Shown: positions 39,233-50,007, counted from the stretch's first letter. The stretch is 64,000 nucleotides of DNA from Alcanivorax sp. S6407 (GCF_023016115.1 NZ_JALKBH010000009.1:1-64000), one strand, 5' to 3'. Notes: a model not told the origin generated them from the letters alone. Program-made: numbers and translations.

Positions 39233-40810
39233 TCAGCGGCGCAGATGGCGAGGCCGAAGGCCGAGAATCACAAGTGACAAACCATATAGCAGCAGGCCAG
39301 AGACCACGATCAGACTCAGCCAGCCCACCCGCTGAAAGACGCCCGCGTCCGTCCAGACCGACGTCTGCAGAGACAGCCACCAGGTGGCTGCCGCCATACC
39401 GACACCGGCCACCAGCATCCGCCCCCAATGGAACAGCCAGCCTGCCTGGGGGGTATAGACCCCGGCCCGGCGCAGGCCGATGAAGAGCAAGCCGGCGTTC
39501 AACCAGCTGGACAGCGCCATGGCGGTTGCCAGCCCCACATGGTTCCACTCCCACACCAGCAACGCGGCCATTGCCATGTTCGCCACCATCGCCAGGACGC
39601 CTATTTTCACTGGCGTTTTGGTGTCCTGGCGGGCATAGAATCCCGGGGCCAGCACCTTGATCAGCATCGCAGCCAGCAAGCCCGCACTGGCCGCGCGCAG
39701 AGACTGCGCCGTTTTTTCCACATCCGCGACAGCAAACTCACCGTACTGGAACAGGGTGGACAGCAGTGGCTCAGCCAGCACCGCCAGTGCCAATGCCGCA
39801 GGCAGGCCAATCAGCAATACCATGCGAATGGCCCAATCCATCATTTTCGAGAAGTTTTCCGGGTCCGACTCTGCATGCTGCTTCGACAGCCCCGGCAGAA
39901 TCACGGTACCAATCGCCACCGCAAAGATGCCCAGCGGCAACTCAATCAGTCGATCGGTGTAGTACAGCCAGGTCACAGAGCCAGTCTGCAGCAATGAGGC
40001 CAGAACCGTATTGACCAAGGAATTGAGCTGATAGATCGAGGCACCAAACAGAGCCGGAATCATCAGGGTCATGATCTTGCGCACACCCGGATCGCGCCAG
40101 CCCATGCGCGGCACCGGCATCAGATTCAGGCGCGCTAAAAACGGCAACTGGAACAGCAGCTGGACGGCGCCAGCAATCAAAACCCCCCAGGCCAGCGCCA
40201 CCGCCATCCGGTCCTCACTGAAGTAAGGGGTCAGGAACAGGGCACAACCAATCAGGCTCAGATTCAACAGCACCGGGGTAAAGGCCGGCACCGCAAAGCG
40301 GTTCCAGGTATTGAGAATGCCACCGGCAAAGGCGGTCAGGGCAATGAAGAACAGATAAGGAAAGGTCAGCCGCAGCATTTCCACGGCCAGCTCGCGCTTG
40401 TGCGGGTCGTCACCAAAACCCGGCGCGAACACCCAGATAATCGCCGGCGCCCCGATCACCCCCAGCAGGGTCACCAGCATCAAGGTGCCACCCAGTGTCC
40501 CCGCCACCCGGTCCACCAGTAATTTGGTGGCCGCCAGACTGCCCTTGCTGCGATATTCCCCCAGCACCGGCACAAAGGCCTGATTGAAAGCACCTTCCGC
40601 AAACAGGCGGCGCAACAGATTGGGAATTTTCAGTGCCACAAAGAAGGCATCCGCCCCGGCCGAGGCCCCCAGCATGCGGGCAATCACCACATCCCGGACC
40701 AGCCCCAGCACCCGCGACAGCATGGTCATGGAAGACACCACCAGCGTGGAGGCCAGCAAGCCCGCCTGCCTGGAACTTTCCTGCTGCTGTGTATCCTTGT
40801 TTTCGGTCAT
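39233..40810 (-). CDS. murJ: MurJ lipid II flippase
   Basis: This 525-residue MOP-superfamily protein flips lipid II across the inner membrane for peptidoglycan synthesis. About 14 membrane helices are visible. Family motifs include SRVLGLVRD near the N-terminus and KIPNLLRRLFAEGAFNQAFVPV. The ATG at 40810 follows GGAGA. It diverges from rpsT, as in Pseudomonas. The stop lies 40 bp from a heptamer tract. Confidence 0.95.
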   Translation of the reverse strand: MTENKDTQQQESSRQAGLLASTLVVSSMTMLSRVLGLVRDVVIARMLGASAGADAFFVALKIPNLLRRLFAEGAFNQAFVPVLGEYRSKGSLAATKLLVDRVAGTLGGTLMLVTLLGVIGAPAIIWVFAPGFGDDPHKRELAVEMLRLTFPYLFFIALTAFAGGILNTWNRFAVPAFTPVLLNLSLIGCALFLTPYFSEDRMAVALAWGVLIAGAVQLLFQLPFLARLNLMPVPRMGWRDPGVRKIMTLMIPALFGASIYQLNSLVNTVLASLLQTGSVTWLYYTDRLIELPLGIFAVAIGTVILPGLSKQHAESDPENFSKMMDWAIRMVLLIGLPAALALAVLAEPLLSTLFQYGEFAVADVEKTAQSLRAASAGLLAAMLIKVLAPGFYARQDTKTPVKIGVLAMVANMAMAALLVWEWNHVGLATAMALSSWLNAGLLFIGLRRAGVYTPQAGWLFHWGRMLVAGVGMAAATWWLSLQTSVWTDAGVFQRVGWLSLIVVSGLLLYGLSLVILGLRPRHLRR

Positions 40811-40932
40811 CAGATCTCCGTGGGACCGGCTGCTCAAGCCTCGACACCGCCCTCCTCCGGGGCAGAATCGGGCAAGAGTAGCGAAAGGCCACCGTTACCG
40901 CTACCGATGATCATTTCAGAGCCCATTTCCCA

Positions 40933-40961
40933 TTGACAACCCACCTCGAGATCGGCATAGT
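40933..40961 (+). promoter_or_regulatory. rpsT promoter
   Basis: TTGACA (40933-40938), a 17-bp spacer and CATAGT (40956-40961) match sigma70 well. The leader of about 125 nt before the rpsT UUG start could fold for autoregulation. Confidence 0.65.
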
Positions 40962-41090
40962 TGCGCGTCTTTAGACCTTGGCACGCCTGTTTTTTGACCA
41001 TCAACTCGGGTCTCAACGGTGCGGGCCGGCCGATAACGGCTTGTGTCATAAACCAATTTCGATTTCAGAATTCAAGATAGGAGCAGGACC

Positions 41091-41357
41091 TTGGCTAATT
41101 CACCGCAAGCACGCAAGCGTGCGCGTCAGGCGGAAAAGCGCCGTCAGCACAACGCAGCGATGCGCTCCATGGTGCGCACATACCTGAAGAAGGTGAACGC
41201 GGCTATTGCGTCCGGCGACCAAGGTGCCGCCCAGGAAGCTTACACCCAAGCGGTATCCGTGCTGGACAAAGCCACCCGCAAGGGCAAGTTTCACCCGAAC
41301 AAGGCAGCTCGTCACAAGAGCCGCCTGAACACCAAGATCAAGGCAATGGCTGCCTAA
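41091..41357 (+). CDS. rpsT: 30S ribosomal protein S20 (UUG start)
   Basis: This 88-residue S20 (MANSPQARKRARQAEKRRQHN, basic N-terminus; NKAARHKSRL) binds 16S rRNA. The start is UUG, preceded by AGGAGC; no ATG gives the correct N-terminus. E. coli rpsT also uses UUG, which is central to its autogenous translational control. It stands alone with its own terminator, and is divergent from murJ. Confidence 0.97.
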   Translation: MANSPQARKRARQAEKRRQHNAAMRSMVRTYLKKVNAAIASGDQGAAQEAYTQAVSVLDKATRKGKFHPNKAARHKSRLNTKIKAMAA

Positions 41358-41373
41358 GTCTCTTGGTGGACAC

Positions 41374-41403
41374 AAAAAAACCGGCCTTGTGCCGGTTTTT
41401 TTA
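41374..41403 (+). terminator. Terminator after rpsT
   Basis: AAAACCGGC, CTTGT and GCCGGTTTTTTT form a strong hairpin. The A-run on the left lets it also act on the minus strand for proB. Confidence 0.88.
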
Positions 41404-41419
41404 TGCCGCTCTGCGGCCG

Positions 41420-41500
41420 CTTCACGCTTCACGCTTCACGCAACAGGCCGCACGCAAAAATCCGTCAGGCGTCAGGCGTCCGGCGCCAGGCCTCCAGCGT
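41420..41500. repeat. Two heptamer tracts at the proB 3' end
   Basis: 41420-41443 has cttcacg units, with degenerate units to 41459. 41464-41500 has gtcaggc, gtcaggc, gtccggc, gccaggc, ctccagc. The proB stop (41472-41474) and its last codons lie inside the second tract. Confidence 0.85.
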
Positions 41501-42602
41501 CGACCACCACCATATTATCCCGGTGGATCAGCTCCTCTTCATTCATGAAGCCAAGCACGTCGGCAATCTCTGAACTCTTCTTGCCACACAGGCGACGGGC
41601 ATCTGCCGCATCGTAATTGGCCAACCCGCAGGCAATACGCTCACCCTGCTCGGTTTCACAGGCCACCATCTCGCCCCGGGAAAACTGGCCAAATACATCC
41701 ACCACCCCGACAGGCAACAGACTGGAGCCTCCTTCACGGACACGCTCGACCGCACCGGCATCCAGGACGACCCGGCCGCGCATCTGCAGATGCCCAGCCA
41801 GCCACTGCTTGCGGGCATTCATGGGGGAAGTGTCCGGCAACAAGGTGGTACCCGGGCCCCGACCATCCGCCAACTCGATCAGCACCTCAGGACTACGCCC
41901 CGAAGCAATGGTTGTCAGGGCACCGGAACGAGCCGCCAGCTTGGCCGCACGCACCTTGGTCGCCATGCCACCGCGCCCCAGCAAGCCGCCACCGCCGGCC
42001 ACCCGCTCGATCAGCGGGTCCGACGCCTGCGCCTCGGCAATCAATTTGGCATCCGGATTATTGCGGGGGTCGGCATCAAACAGACCCTCCTGATCGGTGA
42101 GGATGACCAGACGATCCGCCTCCACCAGATTGGCCACCAGCGCCGCCAGCGTATCGTTATCCCCAAAACGGATTTCGTCGGTGACCACAGTGTCGTTCTC
42201 GTTCACCACCGGCAGCACCCCAAAGCCCAACAGGGTCAACAGGGTTGAGCGCCCATTCAGGTAACGCTTGCGGTCGGAAAGATCATCATGGGTCAGCAGC
42301 ACCTGGGCGGTGTGCAGGTTATGCCTTTGAAAGCAGGACTCCCAGGCCTGCACCAGCCCCATCTGCCCGACGGCAGCAGCAGCCTGCAGCTCATGCACGG
42401 AGTCCGGACGGCGCGCCCAGCCAAGCCGGGTCATCCCCTCGGCCACCGCACCGGAAGAAACGATCACCACCTCGATGCCGCGCTGACGCAGCACCACCAT
42501 GCGATCCACCCAGGATTGCATCAGCGCCACATCCAGCCCCTTGCCATCATTGGTCAGCAGGGCACTACCGATCTTGATAACCCAACGCTGGCGATCAGCC
42601 AC
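41472..42602 (-). CDS. proB: Glutamate 5-kinase with PUA domain
   Basis: This 376-residue enzyme phosphorylates glutamate in the first step of proline synthesis and is usually feedback-inhibited by proline. The amino-acid kinase domain ([41 protein letters not shown]) spans 1-260, and the C-terminal PUA domain about 275-360. Downstream of cgtA in a conserved order. The ending GGLAPDA is produced by the heptamer repeat, so this tail may vary between strains without affecting the PUA core. Confidence 0.95.
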   Translation of the reverse strand: MADRQRWVIKIGSALLTNDGKGLDVALMQSWVDRMVVLRQRGIEVVIVSSGAVAEGMTRLGWARRPDSVHELQAAAAVGQMGLVQAWESCFQRHNLHTAQVLLTHDDLSDRKRYLNGRSTLLTLLGFGVLPVVNENDTVVTDEIRFGDNDTLAALVANLVEADRLVILTDQEGLFDADPRNNPDAKLIAEAQASDPLIERVAGGGGLLGRGGMATKVRAAKLAARSGALTTIASGRSPEVLIELADGRGPGTTLLPDTSPMNARKQWLAGHLQMRGRVVLDAGAVERVREGGSSLLPVGVVDVFGQFSRGEMVACETEQGERIACGLANYDAADARRLCGKKSSEIADVLGFMNEEELIHRDNMVVVDAGGLAPDA

Positions 42603-42622
42603 CTTCGCTCCTTACAGGTTCC

Positions 42623-42708
42623 GTAGGGCGGAAATTGGCGTCAGCCAATCTCCGCCAGCCAATGCGGTAACGGCGGAGACGGGCATTGCCCCATTTCCGC
42701 ACTACGAA
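42623..42708. repeat. Pair of opposed palindromic repeats between proB and cgtA
   Basis: The first copy is GTAGGGCGGAAATTGGC, GTCA, GCCAATCTCCGCC (42623-42655). The second (42671-42708) is inverted and ends CCATTTCCGCACTAC. Each folds into a stem of about 12 bp. They share the unit GCGGAAATnGGC/GCCnATCTCCGC with the copy at 35310-35345. Confidence 0.75.
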
Positions 42709-42711
42709 ATA

Positions 42712-43911
<1,200 letters not shown>

Positions 43912-43993
43912 TCATTCGGATCGCCGCCATTCTACGGCAACAGATTCACTTTGGGGACAGCCGACGCCGGGCGAAAAGCCCGGCATCAAATAC

Positions 43994-44032
43994 AAAAAAA
44001 CCCCGCGGGCAGAGCCTCGCGGGGCTTTTTAA
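43994..44032 (-). terminator. Terminator between rpmA and cgtA
   Basis: On the minus strand GCCCCGCGAGG, a short loop and CCCGCGGGG precede TTTTTTT. It ends rplU-rpmA transcripts at least in part, while cgtA follows on the same strand. Confidence 0.8.
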
Positions 44033-44045
44033 TGATCCCTCAGGA

Positions 44046-44306
44046 TCAGGCCGCAGGCTCGATCACCACGTATTTGCGGTTCAGCGGACCTTTGACTTCG
44101 AACTTCACGTAACCAGTCTCAGTGGCAAAGATGGTGTGATCCTTGCCAATGCCAGCGTTGACGCCAGCGTGAAACTTGGTGCCGCGCTGACGAACGATGA
44201 TTTCACCAGCATTCACCAGCTGGCCGCCGAAACGCTTCACGCCAAGGCGCTTACTCTGCGAATCGCGACCGTTACGAGTACTACCACCGGCTTTTTTATG
44301 TGCCAT
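44046..44306 (-). CDS. rpmA: 50S ribosomal protein L27
   Basis: This 86-residue L27 lies near the peptidyl transferase centre. The N-terminus [20 protein letters not shown] and GVKRFGG are characteristic, with no cleavable extension. It is downstream of rplU by 30 bp and in the same transcript. Confidence 0.98.
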   Translation of the reverse strand: MAHKKAGGSTRNGRDSQSKRLGVKRFGGQLVNAGEIIVRQRGTKFHAGVNAGIGKDHTIFATETGYVKFEVKGPLNRKYVVIEPAA

Positions 44307-44336
44307 GTCTCAATCCTCTCGAATGTCTGTTAAGGA

Positions 44337-44648
44337 TCAGCCCTGGATCCCGGTGATTTTCACCGCAGTGTACCACTGACGGTGACCTTGCTGCTTGCGG
44401 TGGTGCTTGCGACGACGGAACTTGAGGATCTTCACTTTCTTGTGACGACCCTGCTCGAGAACCTCGGCAGTCACTTTAGCGCCATCCACAACCGGCTGAC
44501 CGACTTTCACGTCGTCGCCGTTGGCAACCAGCAGCACCTGGTCGAAATCCACGGATTCGCCGGTTGCTACTTCAATTTTTTCGATGCGAACAACATCGCC
44601 TTCTTCGACGCGATACTGCTTGCCACCAGTTTTGATTACTGCGTACAT
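44337..44648 (-). CDS. rplU: 50S ribosomal protein L21
   Basis: This 103-residue L21 has [20 protein letters not shown] and C-terminal [15 protein letters not shown], matching the family in length and motif. It is first in rplU-rpmA. It diverges from ispB, the standard arrangement. Confidence 0.98.
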   Translation of the reverse strand: MYAVIKTGGKQYRVEEGDVVRIEKIEVATGESVDFDQVLLVANGDDVKVGQPVVDGAKVTAEVLEQGRHKKVKILKFRRRKHHRKQQGHRQWYTAVKITGIQG

Positions 44649-44745
44649 TCAGTGTGCTCCAGCACGACTCCACTCAGGCGGGCGCCACCCTTTTCAGAGC
44701 AGCTGACCACTTGCAGGCCAGGCAGAGGGTTAAATCGGGCCGCGA

Positions 44746-44774
44746 AGTGTACGGCAATTAACCAGCCCACGCAA
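44746..44774 (-). promoter_or_regulatory. rplU promoter
   Basis: The minus strand shows TTGCGT (44774-44769), a 17-bp spacer and TACACT (44751-44746). It is about 95 bp upstream of the L21 start. Confidence 0.65.
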
Positions 44775-44936
44775 CGATCTGGCGGGTTAATTTGTACTAT
44801 CGGGACCCTTTCGCAGGGGAAATCACGGCAGGTTGACACCCGTCAGTGGCAAATGGGCAGAATCAATTGACTGGCCGGCCTCCCCTGTTAGCATTGCCGG
44901 CTGTTGCGCCACCTTCATTCGCCTGGACTCAAGTAC

Positions 44937-45908
44937 ATGGATTTCAAGGCCATTTATGCCTCGGTCGAGCAGGATTTCGCTGCCGTAGATACCTTCATCA
45001 CCCATCATCTCGACTCCAATGTCCCCCTGATTCGCGAGGTGGGCGATTATATCGTGCAGTCTGGCGGAAAACGCCTGCGCCCTCTGGTGGCGATCCTCTG
45101 CGCACGCGCCTCCGGTTACCGCGGTGACAACCATGTGGACGTGGCGGCCATCATCGAATTCCTGCATACCGCCACCCTGCTCCATGACGACGTGGTGGAC
45201 GAATCCAACCTGCGCCGCGGCCGGCCCACGGTCAATGCGGTGTGGGGCAACGCGGCCAGCGTACTGGTGGGGGATTTCCTGATCTCCCGCGCCCTGCAGC
45301 TGATGGTGGCCCTGCGTCACCCCCGCCTGCTGGACATCTTCTCGCAGAGCACCAACACCATCTCCGAAGGCGAAGTGCTGCAGCTGATCAACGTGCGCGA
45401 TCCCAACACCACCGAACCGAACTATATGCGGGTGATTCACCACAAGACCGCCAAGATGTTCGAGTCTGCTGCCGAAACCGGTGCGGTGTTGGGGATTACC
45501 GACGATCAGGACTTCACTGCCGCCTTCGCCGAGTACGGCCGCCATCTGGGCATCGCCTTCCAGCTGATCGACGATGTGCTGGATTATCAGGGCGACGCCA
45601 GCGAGCTGGGCAAGAACGTGGGCGATGATCTGGCCGAAGGCAAACCCACCCTGCCGCTGATCTACACCATCGCCAACGGCTCTGAAGAGCAGGCCACACT
45701 GATCAAGGACGCCATTCGCAGTGGCGGCATCGATCATCTTGAGGAAATTGTTGAAACTGTTCGCGCCAGCGGTGGTCTTCAATACACCATCGACAAGGCC
45801 GCCGAGCATACCCGGCTGGCCCTGGAAGCGATTGCCGAGGTGCCCGCGTCCCCCTACAAGGATTCGCTGGTCACCCTTGCGGAAGAATCGCTGAAACGCA
45901 CTTTCTGA
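44937..45908 (+). CDS. ispB: Polyprenyl (octaprenyl-type) diphosphate synthase
   Basis: This 323-residue trans-prenyltransferase makes the ubiquinone side chain. First Asp-rich motif LLHDDVVDES and second LIDDVLDY are both present. The ATG at 44937 (MDFKAIYASVEQDF) matches the family start. Divergent from rplU, as in most gammaproteobacteria. Chain length (C40 versus C45) cannot be read from the sequence. Confidence 0.95.
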   Translation: MDFKAIYASVEQDFAAVDTFITHHLDSNVPLIREVGDYIVQSGGKRLRPLVAILCARASGYRGDNHVDVAAIIEFLHTATLLHDDVVDESNLRRGRPTVNAVWGNAASVLVGDFLISRALQLMVALRHPRLLDIFSQSTNTISEGEVLQLINVRDPNTTEPNYMRVIHHKTAKMFESAAETGAVLGITDDQDFTAAFAEYGRHLGIAFQLIDDVLDYQGDASELGKNVGDDLAEGKPTLPLIYTIANGSEEQATLIKDAIRSGGIDHLEEIVETVRASGGLQYTIDKAAEHTRLALEAIAEVPASPYKDSLVTLAEESLKRTF

Positions 45909-45942
45909 GCGAACCACCTGCTAACAATCAAAAGGAGACACC

Positions 45943-46524
45943 ATGTTGCGTGCCGCCCTGCTGCTGACATTGAGCGCCGCCTTTACCGGCTGCGCCCTGA
46001 GCCCCCAATCCATCACTGTCCAGCCCGCTGCAAAGGTGCAGACCACCAATATCGGCCAGAACCAGCCGGTAATGGTGCTGGCCGTAGACTCCCGTGACCA
46101 GCTGGCCTTCGGCACCCGTGGCGGTGTGTACAAGGAAACCTCCCTGGTGCAGCCCGCCAATGACGTCAAGACCGCCATCGAAGAGGCGGTGCGCCAGGGC
46201 CTGCAGAAGCAAGGCTTCAACGCCTTCAACCCGGGTACCGATGCCACCTCCCTGGAAGTGCGTCTGGAGCAGCTGGATTACGTGCCCGAGCAAGGGTCGG
46301 TGGTGAACAGCGTGACAATCTCACTGGTACTGGTCGGCGAAGCCAGTCGTCCCGATGTGGGCTACACCGGCACCTACAAGAGCAGCATCAAGCACGATCT
46401 GCCGATCACTCCCAGCGCCAACCGCAACCAGGAAATGATCAACGAGATCCTCAGCGCCGCCATCACCCGCATGCTGGAAGATCCCAAAATGCAGAACTTC
46501 CTGCTCGGCAACGATCCGGCCTGA
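45943..46524 (+). CDS. YajG-family lipoprotein
   Basis: This 193-residue protein has the lipobox SAAFTGC with Cys17. AAGGAG precedes the ATG. The body matches YajG-family outer-membrane lipoproteins of unknown function (IEEAVRQGLQKQGF, then LEVRLEQLDYVP). It is 34 bp after ispB and 4 bp before the next gene, so the three are probably co-transcribed. Confidence 0.82.
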   Translation: MLRAALLLTLSAAFTGCALSPQSITVQPAAKVQTTNIGQNQPVMVLAVDSRDQLAFGTRGGVYKETSLVQPANDVKTAIEEAVRQGLQKQGFNAFNPGTDATSLEVRLEQLDYVPEQGSVVNSVTISLVLVGEASRPDVGYTGTYKSSIKHDLPITPSANRNQEMINEILSAAITRMLEDPKMQNFLLGNDPA

Positions 46525-46528
46525 ACGG

Positions 46529-46804
46529 ATGAAAAAGGTCACCATTCTCTATTGCAGTCAGTGCAACTGGTTGCTGAGAAGCGGCTGGTACGCCCAGGAG
46601 CTGCTCAACACCTTCAGCGAAGAGCTGGACGAAGTGGCTCTGCAACCGGGCACCGGCGGTGTTTTCCGCATCACCGCCAACCAGCAGTGCATCTGGGAAC
46701 GCAAAGAGGATGGCGGCTTTCCAGAGATTACCGAGCTTAAGCGGCGGGTCCGGGATGCGCTGTTTCCGGAGCGGGATCTGGGCCACATCGACCGGAAAAA
46801 GTAG
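46529..46804 (+). CDS. Rdx/SelW-type thioredoxin-fold protein (Cys form)
   Basis: This 91-residue protein has the C9-x-x-C12 motif in LYCSQCNW, where selenoprotein W-type homologues have CxxU. The Rdx family (SelW/SelT/SelH) is thought redox-active; no specific partner is known. The stop TAG lies inside a heptamer tract (tagctac). Confidence 0.82.
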   Translation: MKKVTILYCSQCNWLLRSGWYAQELLNTFSEELDEVALQPGTGGVFRITANQQCIWERKEDGGFPEITELKRRVRDALFPERDLGHIDRKK

Positions 46805-46940
46805 CTACAAGCTTCAAGCTACAACGCGGGGAACGGCTTGCATTGACTCACAGCGGTGACGCCGCGACGCAAACCTTGGTGCGCGGCCAATATCGTTTCT
46901 ACAAATCCGGGAAGATGACGCGTTGTAGCTTGTAGCTAGT
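46801..46940. repeat. Inverted heptamer arms between two convergent genes
   Basis: Arm A (46801-46826) reads agctaca, agcttca, agctaca, acgcg. Arm B (46919-46940) is the inverse complement (cgcgttgtagcttgtagct). Arm A supplies the Rdx gene stop and arm B abuts the stop of the CPXCG gene. About 90 bp between them has no clear feature. Confidence 0.85.
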
Positions 46941-47130
46941 CATTCTCCGGCCGCACATCGACTGCCGGCTCATCACTGCCAAACGGCACCTGCACCGTAA
47001 ACAGCAACGGCCGGCAGCACACCTGACAGTCTTCCACGTACTCCTGCTCCTCCATCGACATGTCGATCAACACCTCGATGGACTCCCAACAGCATGGGCA
47101 TTGCACTGACACCGGCTGCAGGCCACTCAT
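46936..47130 (-). CDS. CPXCG-motif cysteine-rich protein
   Basis: This 64-residue protein has paired cysteines C11-P-C-C14 and C35-Q-V-C38, a probable zinc ribbon. It matches the small CPXCG-motif family of unknown function. Its ATG overlaps the upstream HIT gene by four bases (ATGA), so the two are co-translated. Confidence 0.82.
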   Translation of the reverse strand: MSGLQPVSVQCPCCWESIEVLIDMSMEEQEYVEDCQVCCRPLLFTVQVPFGSDEPAVDVRPEND

Positions 47131-47537
47131 GCGTGCTCCAGTGCCGCCAGATCCAGCTTCTCAATCCAGGCTGGCCGCTCACCCTCAGCCCATGGCAAAG
47201 GCTCCCCCTGCCCCCAAACCGGTCCCGGCCAGCAGGGGTCACCTTCGAAACGGGCGATCACGTGGATATGCAGCTGGGGCACCATATTGCCAAGAGCGCC
47301 GATATTGATCTTGTCGGCTCGGGTGATCTCTTCCAGCTGGCCCGCCAGGGTATTCACCTGCGTCAGCAACTGGAGCTGTTCGTCCGCAGGTAGATGGTGC
47401 CACTCACGCAGCCCATCGCGCTTGGGCACAATGATCAGCCAGGCAAAACGCTGATCGTTCATCCAGCGCAACCAGCACAGGTCGGTCTCTCCCAGCGCAC
47501 GGGTATCGGCGGCCAGTCGGGGGTGCAGTGTCGCCAT
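47127..47537 (-). CDS. HIT-family nucleotide hydrolase-like protein
   Basis: This 136-residue protein has the His-triad-type segment LHIHVIARFEGDP, and LGNMVPQ just before it. HIT proteins hydrolyse dinucleoside polyphosphates or AMP conjugates; substrate is not evident. The preferred start is the second of two adjacent ATGs (47537), with GGAG six bases upstream. Confidence 0.85.
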   Translation of the reverse strand: MATLHPRLAADTRALGETDLCWLRWMNDQRFAWLIIVPKRDGLREWHHLPADEQLQLLTQVNTLAGQLEEITRADKINIGALGNMVPQLHIHVIARFEGDPCWPGPVWGQGEPLPWAEGERPAWIEKLDLAALEHA

Positions 47538-47588
47538 CATTTTCTCCGGGAACAGGCAGGCAAGGAAAAGGTTTGCGCGAGGCCCTCA

Positions 47589-47620
47589 AGCGTCACGCAT
47601 CGGGCCCCGGGCGTCAGCAT
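47589..47620. repeat. Degenerate heptamer tract beside the AraC gene stop
   Basis: gcgtcac, gcatcgg, gccccgg, gcgtcag: four degenerate 7-bp units ending just before the stop of the AraC-type gene. Confidence 0.45.
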
Positions 47621-47621
47621 C

Positions 47622-48638
47622 CTAGGTTCGATAATCGGAAGGACTGCGGCTGGTCCAGCGCCGGAAGGCCCGGGCGAAATTGGAGGCATCGGAATACCCC
47701 AGCGACATGGCAATCTCGTCCACGGTGTGATCGGACTGGGTAAGAAACTCCACCGCCAGGCCCTTGCGCAGCCCATCAAGAATTTCCTGATAGCTGGTGC
47801 CCAGCTGCTGCAATTTTCGCTTCAGGGTACGCGATGACATGTGCAGCTCGCTGGCCACCTCTTCCACACTGGGAAAGCGCCCGCCCCCGGCGAGAATGAT
47901 CCGTCGCACCTGACCGAGCAACGCCGGCGGCGCCTTGATCGTGGCCATTTCCTGCTCACACTGATCCGCCGCCATTTGCGCCAGGCGCGGGTCAGCAAAT
48001 TGAAGCTCACAGTCCATCCGCTCCACCGGAAAACGCATCTGGTTATAGGCACAATCAAAATACACCGGCACCGGCATCAGCGGGCGCATGCGATCAAAGT
48101 ATTCCGGCTCGGGATAGGAGAAACGCAGCTCGCCCAGTACCTCCATGCCCGGCAACAGTTTTTGCCCCATGAAATGGAAACTGGAAAACAGGCTTTCCAT
48201 GGTCAACGGCGTCAACCCGCCCAGCGACAGCAACTCATTGACCTGCAGCACCGCCACATCACCTTCCTGGAAGGTTTCCAGCTGCACCATGGTGCTGCGG
48301 GTGCGGAAGTATTTGACCGCCAACTCCAGGGCTTCGCCCAAAGTGGCACTACTCATGGCGGCATAACCGAGAAAACCATGGGAAGACAGGGTCATGGAGG
48401 CACCAAGCTCCCAGCCAATCCAGGGCTCACCCGTCATGCGAATGGCACGACTGGCCACCCGCTCGAAATCATGGGCAGAGACCCGCGCTTTGGGATCACG
48501 CCAGCAACCCGGCTCGATCTGGGTACCCACCAGCAACTCTTCACTGGGGATGCCACGTCGCGCCATCACATCCAGCATCAGGGAAAGATATTCCGCGGAG
48601 ACCGAATACTCCGCCGGGTCCATCTTCAATATTGTCAT
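47622..48638 (-). CDS. AraC-family regulator with arabinose-binding-type N-domain
   Basis: This 338-residue regulator has the PF12625-like ligand domain (about 1-220; EYLSLMLDVMARRGIP, then SHGFLGYAAMSSATLGEALELAVKY). The C-terminal two HTHs follow (FPSVEEVASELHMSSRTLKRKLQ, and DEIAMSLGYSDASNFARAFRRW). The ATG at 48638 follows AGGATAA. It diverges from an SDR gene whose promoter carries a palindrome (48757-48770); whether AraC acts on it is unknown. Such regulators often sense lipid-related compounds. Confidence 0.87.
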   Translation of the reverse strand: MTILKMDPAEYSVSAEYLSLMLDVMARRGIPSEELLVGTQIEPGCWRDPKARVSAHDFERVASRAIRMTGEPWIGWELGASMTLSSHGFLGYAAMSSATLGEALELAVKYFRTRSTMVQLETFQEGDVAVLQVNELLSLGGLTPLTMESLFSSFHFMGQKLLPGMEVLGELRFSYPEPEYFDRMRPLMPVPVYFDCAYNQMRFPVERMDCELQFADPRLAQMAADQCEQEMATIKAPPALLGQVRRIILAGGGRFPSVEEVASELHMSSRTLKRKLQQLGTSYQEILDGLRKGLAVEFLTQSDHTVDEIAMSLGYSDASNFARAFRRWTSRSPSDYRT

Positions 48639-48746
48639 CGCTATTATCCTGACCGGGCCACCATGGCCCCAAATGACCGAGCCAGACACCTTAGCCTGCC
48701 ATTCCTTTTGTGACAAGTGACCTTAGCACCAGGACACAAGGCGCTA

Positions 48747-48775
48747 TTGCCAATAAACCAAGCGCTTGGTAGGTT
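48747..48775 (+). promoter_or_regulatory. SDR promoter with a perfect operator-like palindrome in its spacer
   Basis: TTGCCA (48747-48752), a 17-bp spacer and TAGGTT (48770-48775) form a promoter-like pair. The 14-bp perfect palindrome ACCAAGCGCTTGGT (48757-48770) occupies the spacer, a typical TetR-class repressor position. It differs from the CTAACA-type sites beside the TetR gene at 61 kb, so the cognate repressor is not identified. Confidence 0.6.
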
Positions 48776-48801
48776 TCTCCTCTGATTCTCGGGAGAACAT
48801 C

Positions 48802-49635
<834 letters not shown>

Positions 49636-49749
49636 AACCGGGTTACAAAAATTGTCACATGCTGCCGGGCTCCGCCCGGCAATCCCTCCAACGGCCAGCC
49701 TGAATCCTGCAACCCATTGAAAAACTGAAAGAAAAAATGCCAGTCAAGC

Positions 49750-49765
49750 TGGCACGGTTCTCGCT
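49750..49765 (+). promoter_or_regulatory. Sigma54 (-24/-12) promoter
   Basis: TGGCAC (49750-49755), five bases and TCGC (49761-49764): the GG and GC are ten bases apart, as required, and one base differs from the TTGC consensus. It lies 33 bp before the start of a small ORF. Confidence 0.6.
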
Positions 49766-49797
49766 TTTGTCTCTCTCAGACACACGGGGACGGGATT

Positions 49798-50001
49798 ATG
49801 AGCAAGATACTGACACTCAGCAGCTTACGGCCGGAAACGGCCCTGGAAAATCTCAACAGGCTCACCGGCCTGGACTTTCAGCAGTGGCCGGAATCACTGC
49901 TCAATGAACCCGTGGCCTTCTGCGAGGACTCGCAGCCACAGCAAGCGCCCGCCCGCAGCATCGGGCAGGCTACCGAAGAAAAACGCCAGCAACAGGGCTG
50001 A
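49798..50001 (+). CDS. Small protein behind a sigma54 promoter
   Basis: This 67-residue protein starts MSKILTLSSLRPETALENLNRLTGLDFQ; the second half is Gln/Pro/Ala-rich and ends EEKRQQQG. No family is recognised. The ATG has GGGGACGGG upstream. It is convergent with the next ORF, six bases apart. Its placement behind the -24/-12 promoter is the only clue to regulation. Confidence 0.55.
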   Translation: MSKILTLSSLRPETALENLNRLTGLDFQQWPESLLNEPVAFCEDSQPQQAPARSIGQATEEKRQQQG

Positions 50002-50007
50002 GCGCGA

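Noticed and set aside
40834-41049. 71-codon minus-strand frame upstream of murJ
   Set aside because: Overlaps the murJ start and the rpsT promoter; no family and no ribosome site.
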